15,644 bases of DNA from Gemmatimonadota bacterium (GTDB lineage Bacteria > Gemmatimonadota > Gemmatimonadetes > Gemmatimonadales > GWC2-71-9). The notes beneath the pieces are model-generated. The model saw only the letters and a list, made by a program, of their open reading frames with translations, made no database searches and was not told the DNA's origin. The first letter of the stretch is position 1. Each line of letters starts with the position of its first letter. Below are positions 5,995 through 13,463 of the stretch, one piece after another. The position numbers and the translations under genes are program-made. The stretch covers positions 1 through 15,644 of the forward strand of contig JANYAG010000297.1 of the NCBI GenBank assembly GCA_025361465.1, written 5' to 3'.

Positions 5995-7557
5995 ATGCGG
6001 TGCTTTCGGTTGGTCATCCTGCTCGCCTCCTTGCCGTGGACCCCCGTGACCCCCCAGGCCCCGATCCGGCCACCGATCCGCCTCGTGGTTGCGCTGACCG
6101 TCGACCAACTGCGTCCCGATTATCTCGAGCGCTGGCGAGGCGAGCTTCCTGGAGGCCTCGGGCGGCTGTTGCGGGAGGGGGTGTTCTTCCCTCATGGTGA
6201 ACAGGATCACGCGATGACCGAAACCGCCCCAGGCCACTCGACGCTCATGAGTGGTCGCTCGCCGGCAAGCACTGGCATCGTGTCGAACGATTTGGGCGTC
6301 CCGGATTCGCTGTCACCGCTGATCGGGTCCACCGCGATCGGGGCTTCTCCTCGCCGCTTCCTTGGTACGACGCTGTTCGATTGGATGGTCGCACGTGATC
6401 CGGCCACCCGGGGTCTCTCGGTGTCCCGCAAGGATCGCGGAGCGATCCTCCCGATGGGACGCGCCAAGGAACCGGTCTTCTGGTACGCCGAGGGGCATTT
6501 CACCACCAGCAGGTACTACGGCGACACCCTGCCGACGTGGCTTCGCGAGTGGAATGCTCGCGATCCCGTGGCGAAGCTCAAGGGGACCGCGTGGAATCTC
6601 CTGCGCGACTCTGCGACCTACCCCGAGCGCGATGATCGCGCCTTCGAAAGCGGCGGATCGGATGTTGTCTTCCCTCACCTGGTGCCCGAGGACTGGTCCC
6701 GGGCCGCCGCAAGACTGACCGAGTCTCCCTACATGGACTCGCTCACCCTTGACGTTGCGCTCCAGGGGACAAGGGCACTCCAACTGGGGAATCGCGGGGG
6801 CACCGACTTCCTGGCGATCTCGTTGTCCACCACCGACGCGGTCGGCCACAAGTGGGGACCCGGGTCGCGCGAGATGCACGATCAAATTCTCCGCCTCGAT
6901 CATTGGCTCGGCTGGTTCCTCGACTCGCTGGCCACCATGGTTCCGGCCGACCAGATCATGATTTCGCTCACCGCCGATCACGGTGCCACGGAGTTCCCCG
7001 AGGCGGGCAACGGAGGCCGGGTGGCGGCGCCGGCAGTAAGGCCGCTCAATCAATGGGCACTCGCGCGCTACCACATCAATTTCGGCGCGATGGTCGAGAG
7101 CGGTTTGGTATTGGCGGATGTGCCGGCGCTGGCTTCCCGCGGCGTGAATGTCGACAGCCTATCCGCCGTACTCGCCGCGGAGATCCGCAAGACCCCGGGA
7201 GTGCGTGCCGTGTATACGCCGAGGAGCCTGGCGGCGGCACCAGCCACGGATCCTGAGGCCGGCCGTTGGCGCCGGCAGATTCCTCCCGGGACGTCCTGGC
7301 TGGTCGCGGCGGCGCTGTCCGACGGCTGGGTTTGGGGGGGCTCGAAAGCCTCGACCGGGCATGGTACCACCAATCTTCTCGACGTGCGGGTACCGATCCT
7401 CTTCCGGATTCCTGGCATGGCGCCCAGTGTGGTCGCCCGAACCGTCCGGACCATCGACATCGCACCGACCCTCGCCGCCGCGCTGGGCGTGAAGCCCACG
7501 CAACGTGTCGAAGGGGTCGTGCTGCCAGAAGTTGTTCACCTTCTCGTGAGGCATTGA
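5995..7557 (+). CDS. Secreted PafA-like alkaline phosphatase (type I phosphodiesterase/alkaline phosphatase superfamily)
   Basis: A 520-aa exported phosphomonoesterase. A Sec signal peptide covers about the first 22 residues (MRCFRLVILL..., ending near PQAP). The di-zinc site looks complete: Asp37 (VDQ), nucleophile Thr77 in TAPGH, Asp281 and His285 (TTDAVGH), Asp328-His329 (TADHG) and His456 (GHGTT). Asn98 (SND) and the Lys146-x-Arg148 pair (SRKDRGAI) match the phosphate-contacting Asn and Lys-x-Arg of PafA/SPAP-type monoesterases, which separates it from nucleotide pyrophosphatases. ATG 5995 was chosen because the signal peptide begins there; GTG 5980 is an in-frame alternative, and the longer open frame to 5815 runs through the fur-like gene. 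It would release phosphate from organic esters in the periplasm. A dipeptidase gene follows after 4 nt and is probably cotranscribed. No Pho box was identified. Confidence 0.85.
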   Translation: MRCFRLVILLASLPWTPVTPQAPIRPPIRLVVALTVDQLRPDYLERWRGELPGGLGRLLREGVFFPHGEQDHAMTETAPGHSTLMSGRSPASTGIVSNDLGVPDSLSPLIGSTAIGASPRRFLGTTLFDWMVARDPATRGLSVSRKDRGAILPMGRAKEPVFWYAEGHFTTSRYYGDTLPTWLREWNARDPVAKLKGTAWNLLRDSATYPERDDRAFESGGSDVVFPHLVPEDWSRAAARLTESPYMDSLTLDVALQGTRALQLGNRGGTDFLAISLSTTDAVGHKWGPGSREMHDQILRLDHWLGWFLDSLATMVPADQIMISLTADHGATEFPEAGNGGRVAAPAVRPLNQWALARYHINFGAMVESGLVLADVPALASRGVNVDSLSAVLAAEIRKTPGVRAVYTPRSLAAAPATDPEAGRWRRQIPPGTSWLVAAALSDGWVWGGSKASTGHGTTNLLDVRVPILFRIPGMAPSVVARTVRTIDIAPTLAAALGVKPTQRVEGVVLPEVVHLLVRH

Positions 7558-7561
7558 GCTG

Positions 7562-8761
7562 ATGCGTGCAGCCTTCCTGTCCCTGCTGTTGGTGTTGCCG
7601 ACGACGTTGCCTGCCCAGGGCGAAGATGCCGCGCTGGTGCACGCGCGGCGCCTGCTGGCCGATCGTCCGATCATCGACGGACACAACGACCTCCCCTGGG
7701 AGATTCGCGTCCGGCCCGAGAGCAGGATGGACGTCGACAAGTACCCGCTGCGGACGCGCGCGCCGGGGCAGACCGACTTCCCCCGACTCAAGACCGGCGG
7801 CGTGGGCGGTCAGTTCTGGTCGGTGTACATCCCGGGTGAAGCAAAGGACTCCGGCTACGCCCGGATGCAGCTTGAGGAAATCGATATTGCTCGCCGGATG
7901 ATCGCGAAATATCCCGACGTCCTGCAGCTGGCGCTCTCGGCCGACGATGTGGTCGCCGCGCGCAAGGCGGGCCGGGTCGCGTCGCTGATCGGGCTCGAAG
8001 GGGGTCACGCGATCGAAAATTCGCTAGGTGTGCTGCGGATGTATTACGCGCTCGGGGCGCGCTACCTGACCTTGACGCACAATGTCACGACCGACTGGGC
8101 GGATGCCGCCCTCGATGTGGCGAAACACGGTGGCCTCACCTCGTTCGGTCGCGATGTGGTCCGCGAGATGAACCGGCTCGGGATGATTGTCGACCTGAGC
8201 CACGTCTCGCCGGCGGTCATGAGCAACGTCCTCGACGTCTCGGTCGCCCCGGTGATGTTCTCGCATTCCTCCGCGCGGGCGCTGATGGACGTGGCCCGCA
8301 ACGTGCCGGATTCGATTCTCGCCCGGATGCCGAAGAATGGCGGCGTGGTGATGGTGACCTTTGTCAGCGGCTTCACCACCGATCGCGGGATGCCGGAGTG
8401 GAATCGGCTTGAACGCGCGGCGCTCACCGGGATCACGGACACCACGGCACAACGCCGCGCGCGCGAGGCCTTCGAGAAACAGCATCCCAGGCCGCAGGCG
8501 ACGGTGGCGGATGTTGCCGACCACATCGAACACGTGCGCAAGGTGGCGGGTGTCGATCACGTCGGGCTGGGTGGGGATTTCGATGGCACCACGGAACTGC
8601 CGGCGGGGATGGACGATGTGTCGACCTATCCCGTGCTGTTCGCCGAGCTGATCCGCCGTGGCTGGAGCGACGCCGATCTGCTCAAGCTCGCCGGTGGGAA
8701 CATCCTCAGGGTGCTCCGGGAGGTCGAACGAACCCGGGACGTTCTCGCCAAAGGAAGATGA
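7562..8761 (+). CDS. Secreted M19-family (renal/membrane) dipeptidase
   Basis: A 399-aa zinc dipeptidase with a signal peptide (about residues 1-19, ending LPAQG). The di-zinc ligands match the renal dipeptidase pattern: His41-x-Asp43 (DGHNDLPW), Glu146 (GLEGGHA), His214 (DLSHVS) and His235 (FSHSSA), the latter two 21 residues apart as in the human enzyme. Arg246 and the Asp in GGDFDG (339/341) complete the active site, and GGNILRVL is the usual C-terminal signature. It hydrolyses dipeptides, including L-D or D-containing ones, in the periplasm; the actual substrate is unknown. The start lies 4 nt after the phosphatase stop, with GAGG about 10 nt upstream inside that gene. The last 56 nt overlap the convergent SURF1 gene; both C-termini are otherwise intact. 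Confidence 0.9.
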   Translation: MRAAFLSLLLVLPTTLPAQGEDAALVHARRLLADRPIIDGHNDLPWEIRVRPESRMDVDKYPLRTRAPGQTDFPRLKTGGVGGQFWSVYIPGEAKDSGYARMQLEEIDIARRMIAKYPDVLQLALSADDVVAARKAGRVASLIGLEGGHAIENSLGVLRMYYALGARYLTLTHNVTTDWADAALDVAKHGGLTSFGRDVVREMNRLGMIVDLSHVSPAVMSNVLDVSVAPVMFSHSSARALMDVARNVPDSILARMPKNGGVVMVTFVSGFTTDRGMPEWNRLERAALTGITDTTAQRRAREAFEKQHPRPQATVADVADHIEHVRKVAGVDHVGLGGDFDGTTELPAGMDDVSTYPVLFAELIRRGWSDADLLKLAGGNILRVLREVERTRDVLAKGR

Positions 8762-9473
8762 CACCGAACAGCAATGCCGCGAGCGCGATCCCAAACCATT
8801 GGATCGCGTAGCTTAGGTGTGGCCCGCTGGTGAGTTCGGGAGGCGGCACCGGGGTGAGCCGGCCCGGACCGGCAGAGTCGGCGGCCAGCAGCAGTTCGAA
8901 GGGAAGCGAGCCGGGGGCGAGAGAGCGTATGACCGCGCCGTCGAGCCGCGCCCAGGTCGTGACGTCGCTCCGGCGGAGCGGCTTGCCACTATCGCTGCGT
9001 TCCGGTGCCGCCATGGCGATGCCGGTGACCAGTACGAGGCCCGTGTCTGGTGGCGGGATGACGTCGGGCGGGGTTGTGGCATCGGGTGACGGCACGAATC
9101 CGCGGCGGACCCAGAGTACCCTGGCCCCGTCGCTGAGTACCAGTGGGGTGATGACGTCGAGTCCGGGGGATTGGTCCTGAACGCGGCCGCGGATGAGGAT
9201 CTGCCGAGCGGGGTCGAATACCCCCTTGGCCGTGACGCGCCGTCCTGCCACTGTTCCCTCGATCCGGTCACCGTTGCCCAGGTCGATGACGGGAAGAATG
9301 CTGGCCGCAAGCATCGCCGCGTTCGACGCCTTCCTGTCGGCAAGTCGACGCAGTTGCCAACGACCGAGTCCGACGGCGGAGACGGCGATCGTCACTACGG
9401 CCAGGATGAGCAGGATGCGGAGCGTTCGGGACACCAGTGACCCCGGGTCAGGACAGTCCGGACAACGTGACAT
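8706..9473 (-). CDS. SURF1-family cytochrome oxidase assembly protein
   Basis: A 255-aa inner-membrane protein with the SURF1 layout. TM1 spans about residues 17-36 and is followed by GRWQLRRLADRKA (37-49). A periplasmic domain with GVFDPARQILIRGR (84-97) and WVRRGFVP comes next, then TM2 (about 221-242) preceded by GPHLSYAIQWF with conserved His219. SURF1 helps insert haem a into cytochrome c oxidase subunit I. The gene stands alone; no cox genes are present. The start is unsettled: ATG 9473 gives an N-terminus with CPDCPD, TTG 9491 is six codons upstream, and GTG 9434 would begin just before TM1. None has a strong ribosome-binding site. The 3' end is antisense to the dipeptidase 3' end over 56 bp. 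Confidence 0.86.
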   Translation of the reverse strand: MSRCPDCPDPGSLVSRTLRILLILAVVTIAVSAVGLGRWQLRRLADRKASNAAMLAASILPVIDLGNGDRIEGTVAGRRVTAKGVFDPARQILIRGRVQDQSPGLDVITPLVLSDGARVLWVRRGFVPSPDATTPPDVIPPPDTGLVLVTGIAMAAPERSDSGKPLRRSDVTTWARLDGAVIRSLAPGSLPFELLLAADSAGPGRLTPVPPPELTSGPHLSYAIQWFGIALAALLFGVIFLWRERPGFVRPPGAP

Positions 9474-9595
9474 GCGGCGATTGTGCCGCAACGCGTTGCT
9501 GCTGCATAAGATATCGTCGTGGCACGCGCCGTGCCAAAGATGAATGGTTGGTCGCCGCCCGGTGCGGCATCACCGCAGGCCACATCGACTGAATC

Positions 9596-9600
9596 AGGAG
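9596..9600 (+). promoter_or_regulatory. Ribosome-binding site fixing the start of the 9609 gene
   Basis: AGGAG lies 8 nt before ATG 9609. That is ideal spacing and it precedes a signal-peptide N-terminus, so it decides this start over upstream in-frame codons reaching back to 9519. Confidence 0.75.
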
Positions 9601-9608
9601 CGTTCGAC

Positions 9609-10238
9609 ATGCGTCGCATCACACTTCTCGCCGTGGTCGCCCTCGGAGCCGGATTCCTCGCTCGCATCGACGCCCAAGGGCGTCCGAGCGGTGGTCGAGA
9701 TCGCGGGCTGGTCGAGGTGCAGCCCACCGGGATTCGCCACGGCCTGTATGGCAGTCTGGGCCTTGGGGATGGGATGGAGCAGTACAAGTTCGGGAACGAC
9801 AAATACACCTCCTCGATTGGCAAGCCCGCGCTCACGCTTCGGGTCGGCGGGACCCCAAGCCAGCAGATCCGGCTCGGCGCGGAGTTCTTTGGCTGGTCCA
9901 ATCCAATCAATGACGGTGTCACTAATTCCGAGAACTTCGGTGCCGCGTTGATGAGCGCCCAGTTCTTCCCGGCGCCGCAATCCGGGTTCTACCTGAAGGC
10001 CGGTGCCGGGTTCGCGACTAGTGGGGTGAGTTACACCAATGGCTCCAGCACCAACGAGACCGGATTCGCCTTCGCCCTGGGGACCGGGTACGAGTATCAG
10101 GTCTCTCGCTCAGTCAGCGTGGGGCCCACGGTCGATTGGTACCAAGGCAGCTTCACCAAGCGCGGCGACGCGACCCTGACCGAGCGGGTGATCAATCTCG
10201 GTCTCCAAGTCTCCTTCCAGGGTGGCGGGCGGAGGTGA
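9609..10238 (+). CDS. Secreted outer-membrane beta-barrel-like protein
   Basis: A 209-aa protein of no named family that I recognise. It has a signal peptide of about 23 residues (MRRITLLAVVALGAGF..., ending IDAQG). The mature part alternates polar and hydrophobic residues in strands: LYGSLGLG (46-53), ALTLRVGG (74-81), QIRLGAEFFGW (86-96), GFYLKAGAGF (126-135), GFAFALGTGYEY (152-163) and INLGLQVSF (195-203). This Gly/aromatic-rich pattern is typical of eight-stranded outer-membrane barrels. The final strand ends in Phe but six more residues (QGGGRR) follow, so the classic terminal-Phe assembly signal is not at the very end. It stands alone on this strand; its stop is 2 nt before the tRNA-Leu promoter. 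A structural or adhesion role is possible but not shown. Confidence 0.75.
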   Translation: MRRITLLAVVALGAGFLARIDAQGRPSGGRDRGLVEVQPTGIRHGLYGSLGLGDGMEQYKFGNDKYTSSIGKPALTLRVGGTPSQQIRLGAEFFGWSNPINDGVTNSENFGAALMSAQFFPAPQSGFYLKAGAGFATSGVSYTNGSSTNETGFAFALGTGYEYQVSRSVSVGPTVDWYQGSFTKRGDATLTERVINLGLQVSFQGGGRR

Positions 10239-10240
10239 CG

Positions 10241-10269
10241 TTGACCCTGTCAGGCTTGCGCGCTATACT
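10241..10269 (+). promoter_or_regulatory. Sigma-70-type promoter of the tRNA-Leu/tRNA-Thr unit
   Basis: TTGACC (10241-10246) and TATACT (10264-10269) are separated by 17 nt and lie 11 nt before the tRNA-Leu 5' end. This is close to consensus and is the best promoter in the window. Confidence 0.8.
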
Positions 10270-10280
10270 GCCCGCGCCAC

Positions 10281-10362
10281 GCCCTGATGGTGAAACTGGT
10301 AGACACGCTATCTTGAGGGGGTAGTGCCGCAAGGCGTCGCGGTTCGAATCCGCGTCAGGGCA
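10281..10362 (+). tRNA. tRNA-Leu (anticodon GAG)
   Basis: An 82-nt class II tRNA. The acceptor arm GCCCTGA pairs with TCAGGGC (10355-10361), with A as discriminator. The anticodon stem CTATC/GGTAG has one wobble pair and encloses loop TTGAGGG, giving anticodon GAG (reads CUC/CUU). A variable arm TGCC-GCAA-GGCG and a T-arm CGCGG/CCGCG with TTCGAAT follow. CCA is not encoded. Confidence 0.95.
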
Positions 10363-10374
10363 TCTGAGAGCCTG

Positions 10375-10446
10375 GCCACTGTAGCTCAGGGGTAGAGCAC
10401 TCGATTCGTAATCGAGCGGTCGTCAGTTCAAATCTGACCAGTGGCT
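10375..10446 (+). tRNA. tRNA-Thr (anticodon CGT)
   Basis: A 72-nt tRNA, 12 nt after tRNA-Leu and probably on the same transcript. The acceptor GCCACTG pairs with CAGTGGC (10439-10445), with T as discriminator. The anticodon stem CTCGA/TCGAG encloses TTCGTAA, giving anticodon CGT (reads ACG). The T-arm is GTCAG/CTGAC with loop TTCAAAT. CCA is not encoded. Confidence 0.95.
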
Positions 10447-10451
10447 CTACC

Positions 10452-10477
10452 AAAAGCGCGCCTGCCGGCGCGCTTTT
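10452..10477. terminator. Bidirectional rho-independent terminator
   Basis: A perfect 11-bp inverted repeat: AAAAGCGCGCC (10452-10462), loop TGCC, GGCGCGCTTTT (10467-10477). The A/T ends give a T run after the GC stem on both strands. It starts 5 nt after tRNA-Thr and ends 56 nt past the stop of the minus-strand gene at 10534, so it probably stops both transcripts. Confidence 0.9.
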
Positions 10478-10533
10478 CTGTTTCCCGGGTCCCGGTGGAA
10501 TCCGTGGAGGACGGGGAGACCTCCGTGCGGGTC

Positions 10534-11166
10534 CTACGGCTTGCGCAGGACGAACTGCACGCCGGCCATCGCGTTCGTGCGGCTTGTCCCGAAGTCGTAC
10601 ATCGCTGGTGCTGCCCAGATCTCGAGGGGGGCGTCTCCGAACGGCCTCACCACCACCCGGGGGCCGACCCCGGCGGAGTCCTGCCAGAGTACTCCGAACC
10701 CCAGTCGAACGGTCGGTTGCCACATCGCGTCCACCTGGTACCATGACTGTCGTGAACCACCACTCTCGAAATTGCCCTCGACGTGGAAGATGTCGGAACC
10801 GAGCCACGCCGTGGCCGCCCACCGGCCGTTCGTTTTCGTCTTCCTGGTCAGGCTGTCTCGAAGGTGCTCTGGGCCGGCGCCAAGTCCCACGGTGAGCCAT
10901 TGGCGGAGGTCGACCGATAGCCCGGCGACGCCCGAGAAGTAGTTGTGCTCGTGGTAGAGGAACCCCCAGAATCCGACCGTCTCGGTGACATAGGCCTCAC
11001 CTTGCAGATAGTCGTAGGAGAGAACCGTTGACTTACCGCCCTGCTTGGTGAACAGACTCTGGTGATATCCGCCGATCTCCGCCTGTTGGGCATTGGCAGA
11101 GGCGGGCCAGAGTGTCGTGACCAGGAGTGCCAGGAGCCAGAAATGCTGTCGTGCGACCCTTGCCAC
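10534..11166 (-). CDS. Secreted small barrel-like protein of unknown function
   Basis: A 210-aa exported protein that I do not recognise. The signal peptide is clear: MARVARQHF, a hydrophobic core WLLALLVTTLW, then PASANAQQ with a cleavage site after about residue 26. The mature part is rich in aromatic residues and strand-like alternation (GFWGFLYHEHNYFSGVAGLSVDL at 65-87, LTVGLGAG, AATAWLGSD, VRLGFGVLW, LEIWAAPAMYDFG, AMAGVQFVL), consistent with an outer-membrane barrel. The start is GTG at 11166 with GGGAGG 10 nt upstream. It begins 6 nt after the stop of the RMD1-like gene and is the last gene of a three-gene operon whose transcript should end at the bidirectional terminator. It has no cysteine in the mature part. 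Function unknown. Confidence 0.75.
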   Translation of the reverse strand: MARVARQHFWLLALLVTTLWPASANAQQAEIGGYHQSLFTKQGGKSTVLSYDYLQGEAYVTETVGFWGFLYHEHNYFSGVAGLSVDLRQWLTVGLGAGPEHLRDSLTRKTKTNGRWAATAWLGSDIFHVEGNFESGGSRQSWYQVDAMWQPTVRLGFGVLWQDSAGVGPRVVVRPFGDAPLEIWAAPAMYDFGTSRTNAMAGVQFVLRKP

Positions 11167-11172
11167 GCGCGT

Positions 11173-12051
11173 CTATCCTCCCGGGGTCCAGAACATCCCG
11201 AGCAACAGCAACAGACCCTCGCCGGCCAGCAGGCCGATGATGACCCATTCGAGCACCTGTTCCTTATGTGAGGCTCGGAACTCTCCCAGTCGCTGGCTGG
11301 CCATCTCGTAGACATGCTCGAACACCTCAAGATGCCCATCCACCGCATCCAATCGATCGTCCACGCCCGCCCGCACCCGCAGTTCTTCGCCCAGCTTCCC
11401 GGCAGACAATGGAAGGGAGCGGTTCGGTTGCAGCAGCCATGGGGAGAGCCGGGAATGTCGGATCCTCCGATGGAGGGTCTGGTTCATCCGCAGGCCCACG
11501 GCCTTCTGGGAGTGCAAGTCAGCTGGCTCGGCTTCCCAGGCGAGTCGCTTGTCCCGCTCGAGGTCATCCCACGCCCCGGCCACTTCCTGCTCGAGCCGGC
11601 GCAGTTCGCGCTCGTGAAAGCTGAACTCGATCACCGCCAGCAGCATTGCCTCCGACTGATCGGCGCCGGCACAGAGCCACGCTCGGCCCGGACGCCAGAT
11701 GATGTCGGCGCCGCGTACGGAGAGGGTGATCGGCGGCGGCGAGTCCGACGGCATGCCGGCGGCAATCCAGCGAGCGCCTGCCTCATCGCCGTTCCGCTCA
11801 GCCGAGGCTGCTGGCCGGGAACCAGGTTCGAGGCGGACGTCGAGGACTCCGCTGTCGGCTGTGCTGGCGGGCGCAGGACCATTGTCCGGCGATGCCTCGG
11901 TGAGGACGGCGTAGTGCGGTGCCGGATCGGGGAAGGTCAGCAAGGCGACCTCGCCGGGTGCGAGCCGGTCGACGAACCTGATCCTGACCGTGCGCGGTTC
12001 GCCCATCAGCTGCCCACCCTCTCGACTTGGAGCCCGCCCGTCGGAACTCAT
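11173..12051 (-). CDS. Tail-anchored membrane protein resembling the RMD1/DUF155 family
   Basis: A 292-aa protein with one transmembrane segment at the extreme C-terminus (about residues 269-287) after LEWVIIGLLAGE. Before it lies a long charged helical region (about 134-265), including HLEVFEHVYEMASQRLGEFRA (240-260). This C-terminal helix plus LEW-VII membrane anchor resembles the RMD1/RMND1-type DUF155 family, whose bacterial members are uncharacterised; I judge this from motif shape only. The N-terminal half (to about 130) is mixed, with a Pro/Ala-rich stretch near 58-110, and is not recognised. ATG 12051 overlaps the upstream stop (ATGA); ATG 12006 is an alternative 15 codons in, and the frame is open to 12129. 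Most of the protein should face the cytoplasm. It sits between a flavin oxidase and a secreted barrel-like protein in one operon. Confidence 0.6.
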   Translation of the reverse strand: MSSDGRAPSREGGQLMGEPRTVRIRFVDRLAPGEVALLTFPDPAPHYAVLTEASPDNGPAPASTADSGVLDVRLEPGSRPAASAERNGDEAGARWIAAGMPSDSPPPITLSVRGADIIWRPGRAWLCAGADQSEAMLLAVIEFSFHERELRRLEQEVAGAWDDLERDKRLAWEAEPADLHSQKAVGLRMNQTLHRRIRHSRLSPWLLQPNRSLPLSAGKLGEELRVRAGVDDRLDAVDGHLEVFEHVYEMASQRLGEFRASHKEQVLEWVIIGLLAGEGLLLLLGMFWTPGG

Positions 12052-13463
12052 GAAGCCACCGTTGCCACGGCGTCCATCGCGGGCGAAAGGGCGGTATCCT
12101 GGGCCTCCTGCATCTCTTCGACCAGCCACTCGGCGACGTAGTCAGCGGAATCGAAAACCCCGTTGAGGGTGGCATCGAAGAGGTAGTCACCAACGACGAA
12201 GAGATTTCGGTGCTCCGCCGGTTCCGGCATGTGGCGTGTCTCCAGATCGAGCGCGGGAACGCCTCCCGGCAGGCCATTCACCGCCCCGATCCAGCGGTGG
12301 ACCTTCCCCTCCACTGCCAGGCTGCGTCCATGCCGCAAGAACGACGGCAGGGTGTCCAGTGCCACCCGGACCAGGGTGTCGTCGCTGAGATTCGAGTAGG
12401 CCATCGCCGCGTCGCCCGCAAGCAGCCAGCCGAGGACTCCGGCGGAGGCGTGGTCGTTGCGTGCCGATTCGTCGTAGAGGCAACATCCGCCGAACGCGTC
12501 CAGCATGAAGTAGGACCCCTGAACGCACTCGCGCCAGAATGGCTCGCGGAAGAGGATGCTGATCCGAAGGTAGTGTGCGGGATGGTCGTAGTGCACGTGG
12601 TGCCGGTGCATCGCATCGGCCAGGAGTTCACCACGCCAGTCGATCGCCGGCAGCCAGTCGTTCGGCAGCGCGGTGACAACGAAGTCGTACACAGCGGAGA
12701 CGATGTCGCCGTTCCTCCGGGAATCAAGGCACAATGCACCGTCACCCAGCCGTTCGACCCCCACGACCGGTTCGTTGAGGCGGATCGTCGCGGAGAGACG
12801 CTCGGCGAGCGCGCGCGGCAATCGTTCGATCCCGCCCTCGATGGTGTACAGCTGCAAATAGTCGGGGTCGTTCATCAGGTAGTTCTGCACCCCGTACGAT
12901 GCACTGGTCCAGTGTGGTTCCGTCGCCAGGTCGCTGTGAACGAGGCAGGAGAGGTAGCGTCGTGCCGCCGCGTTGGGCACCCGTGCCAACAGTGATTCGA
13001 ATGACTCGGTGGATTTCGGATCCTGGGGACCCTCGGTCCAGTCGGCCTCGTAGAACGCCCGCGGGGTCATCCATGCCTTCGCCTCGACATCGAACTGGCA
13101 GAGGGCCGACCATGCCTCCTCCCCGAGCTGTCGCCGTGTGTCGTGCAGGTCGCCGATGACGCGATCGTCGAGGATGACAGCGGACCCCGCCATCGGGTGC
13201 ACCGAAAGCCCCAGGTCTTCGATCAATCGCCGCAAGGGATCGTCGCCGGTGCGGGAATAGTCGTAGAGCTCCGCGGCGCCCGCCTCATATTCCACCGGGG
13301 CCGACGCAAACCTGGAGGTGAGGATCTTGCCGCCCAGCCGCGGACTCGCCTCGTAGATGGTGGCGACGAAGGGGACGTCACATCGCTGCTGCAGGCGGTA
13401 GGCCGTCAACAGGCCACCGGGGCCGCCGCCGATGATGGCCACTCGCAATGGCGGAATGCTCAA
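12048..13463 (-). CDS. Flavin amine-oxidase-like FAD-dependent oxidoreductase
   Basis: A 471-aa cytoplasmic flavoprotein. The N-terminal FAD motif GGGPGG (12-17) is followed by the ribose-binding acid Glu38 (YEAS) and RLGGK (42-46), the hallmark of the amine oxidase/protoporphyrinogen oxidase/phytoene desaturase group. A YTIEGGIERLPRALAERL segment in the middle is the second conserved block, and a C-terminal VGDYLFD (424-430) supplies the last FAD contact. There is no signal peptide and no Cys-linked flavin motif that I can identify. Substrate unknown. The start is TTG 13463 with AGGGAG 10 nt upstream; GTG seven codons downstream is an alternative. It is first in a three-gene operon and overlaps the RMD1-like gene by 4 nt. 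No convincing promoter is visible in the 220 bases before tRNA-Pro. Confidence 0.8.
   Translation of the reverse strand: MSIPPLRVAIIGGGPGGLLTAYRLQQRCDVPFVATIYEASPRLGGKILTSRFASAPVEYEAGAAELYDYSRTGDDPLRRLIEDLGLSVHPMAGSAVILDDRVIGDLHDTRRQLGEEAWSALCQFDVEAKAWMTPRAFYEADWTEGPQDPKSTESFESLLARVPNAAARRYLSCLVHSDLATEPHWTSASYGVQNYLMNDPDYLQLYTIEGGIERLPRALAERLSATIRLNEPVVGVERLGDGALCLDSRRNGDIVSAVYDFVVTALPNDWLPAIDWRGELLADAMHRHHVHYDHPAHYLRISILFREPFWRECVQGSYFMLDAFGGCCLYDESARNDHASAGVLGWLLAGDAAMAYSNLSDDTLVRVALDTLPSFLRHGRSLAVEGKVHRWIGAVNGLPGGVPALDLETRHMPEPAEHRNLFVVGDYLFDATLNGVFDSADYVAEWLVEEMQEAQDTALSPAMDAVATVAS

Noticed and set aside
7076..8008. Minus-strand open frame over the phosphatase/dipeptidase junction
   Set aside because: It lies antisense to conserved zinc-ligand motifs of both enzymes and has no motif of its own.
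10281..10446. tRNA genes as an integration site for a mobile element
   Set aside because: I found no duplicated tRNA 3' end, integrase gene or composition shift nearby.
11314..12141. Plus-strand open frame antisense to the RMD1-like gene
   Set aside because: The RMD1-like frame has a transmembrane anchor, an ATGA overlap and operon context; the antisense frame has none.
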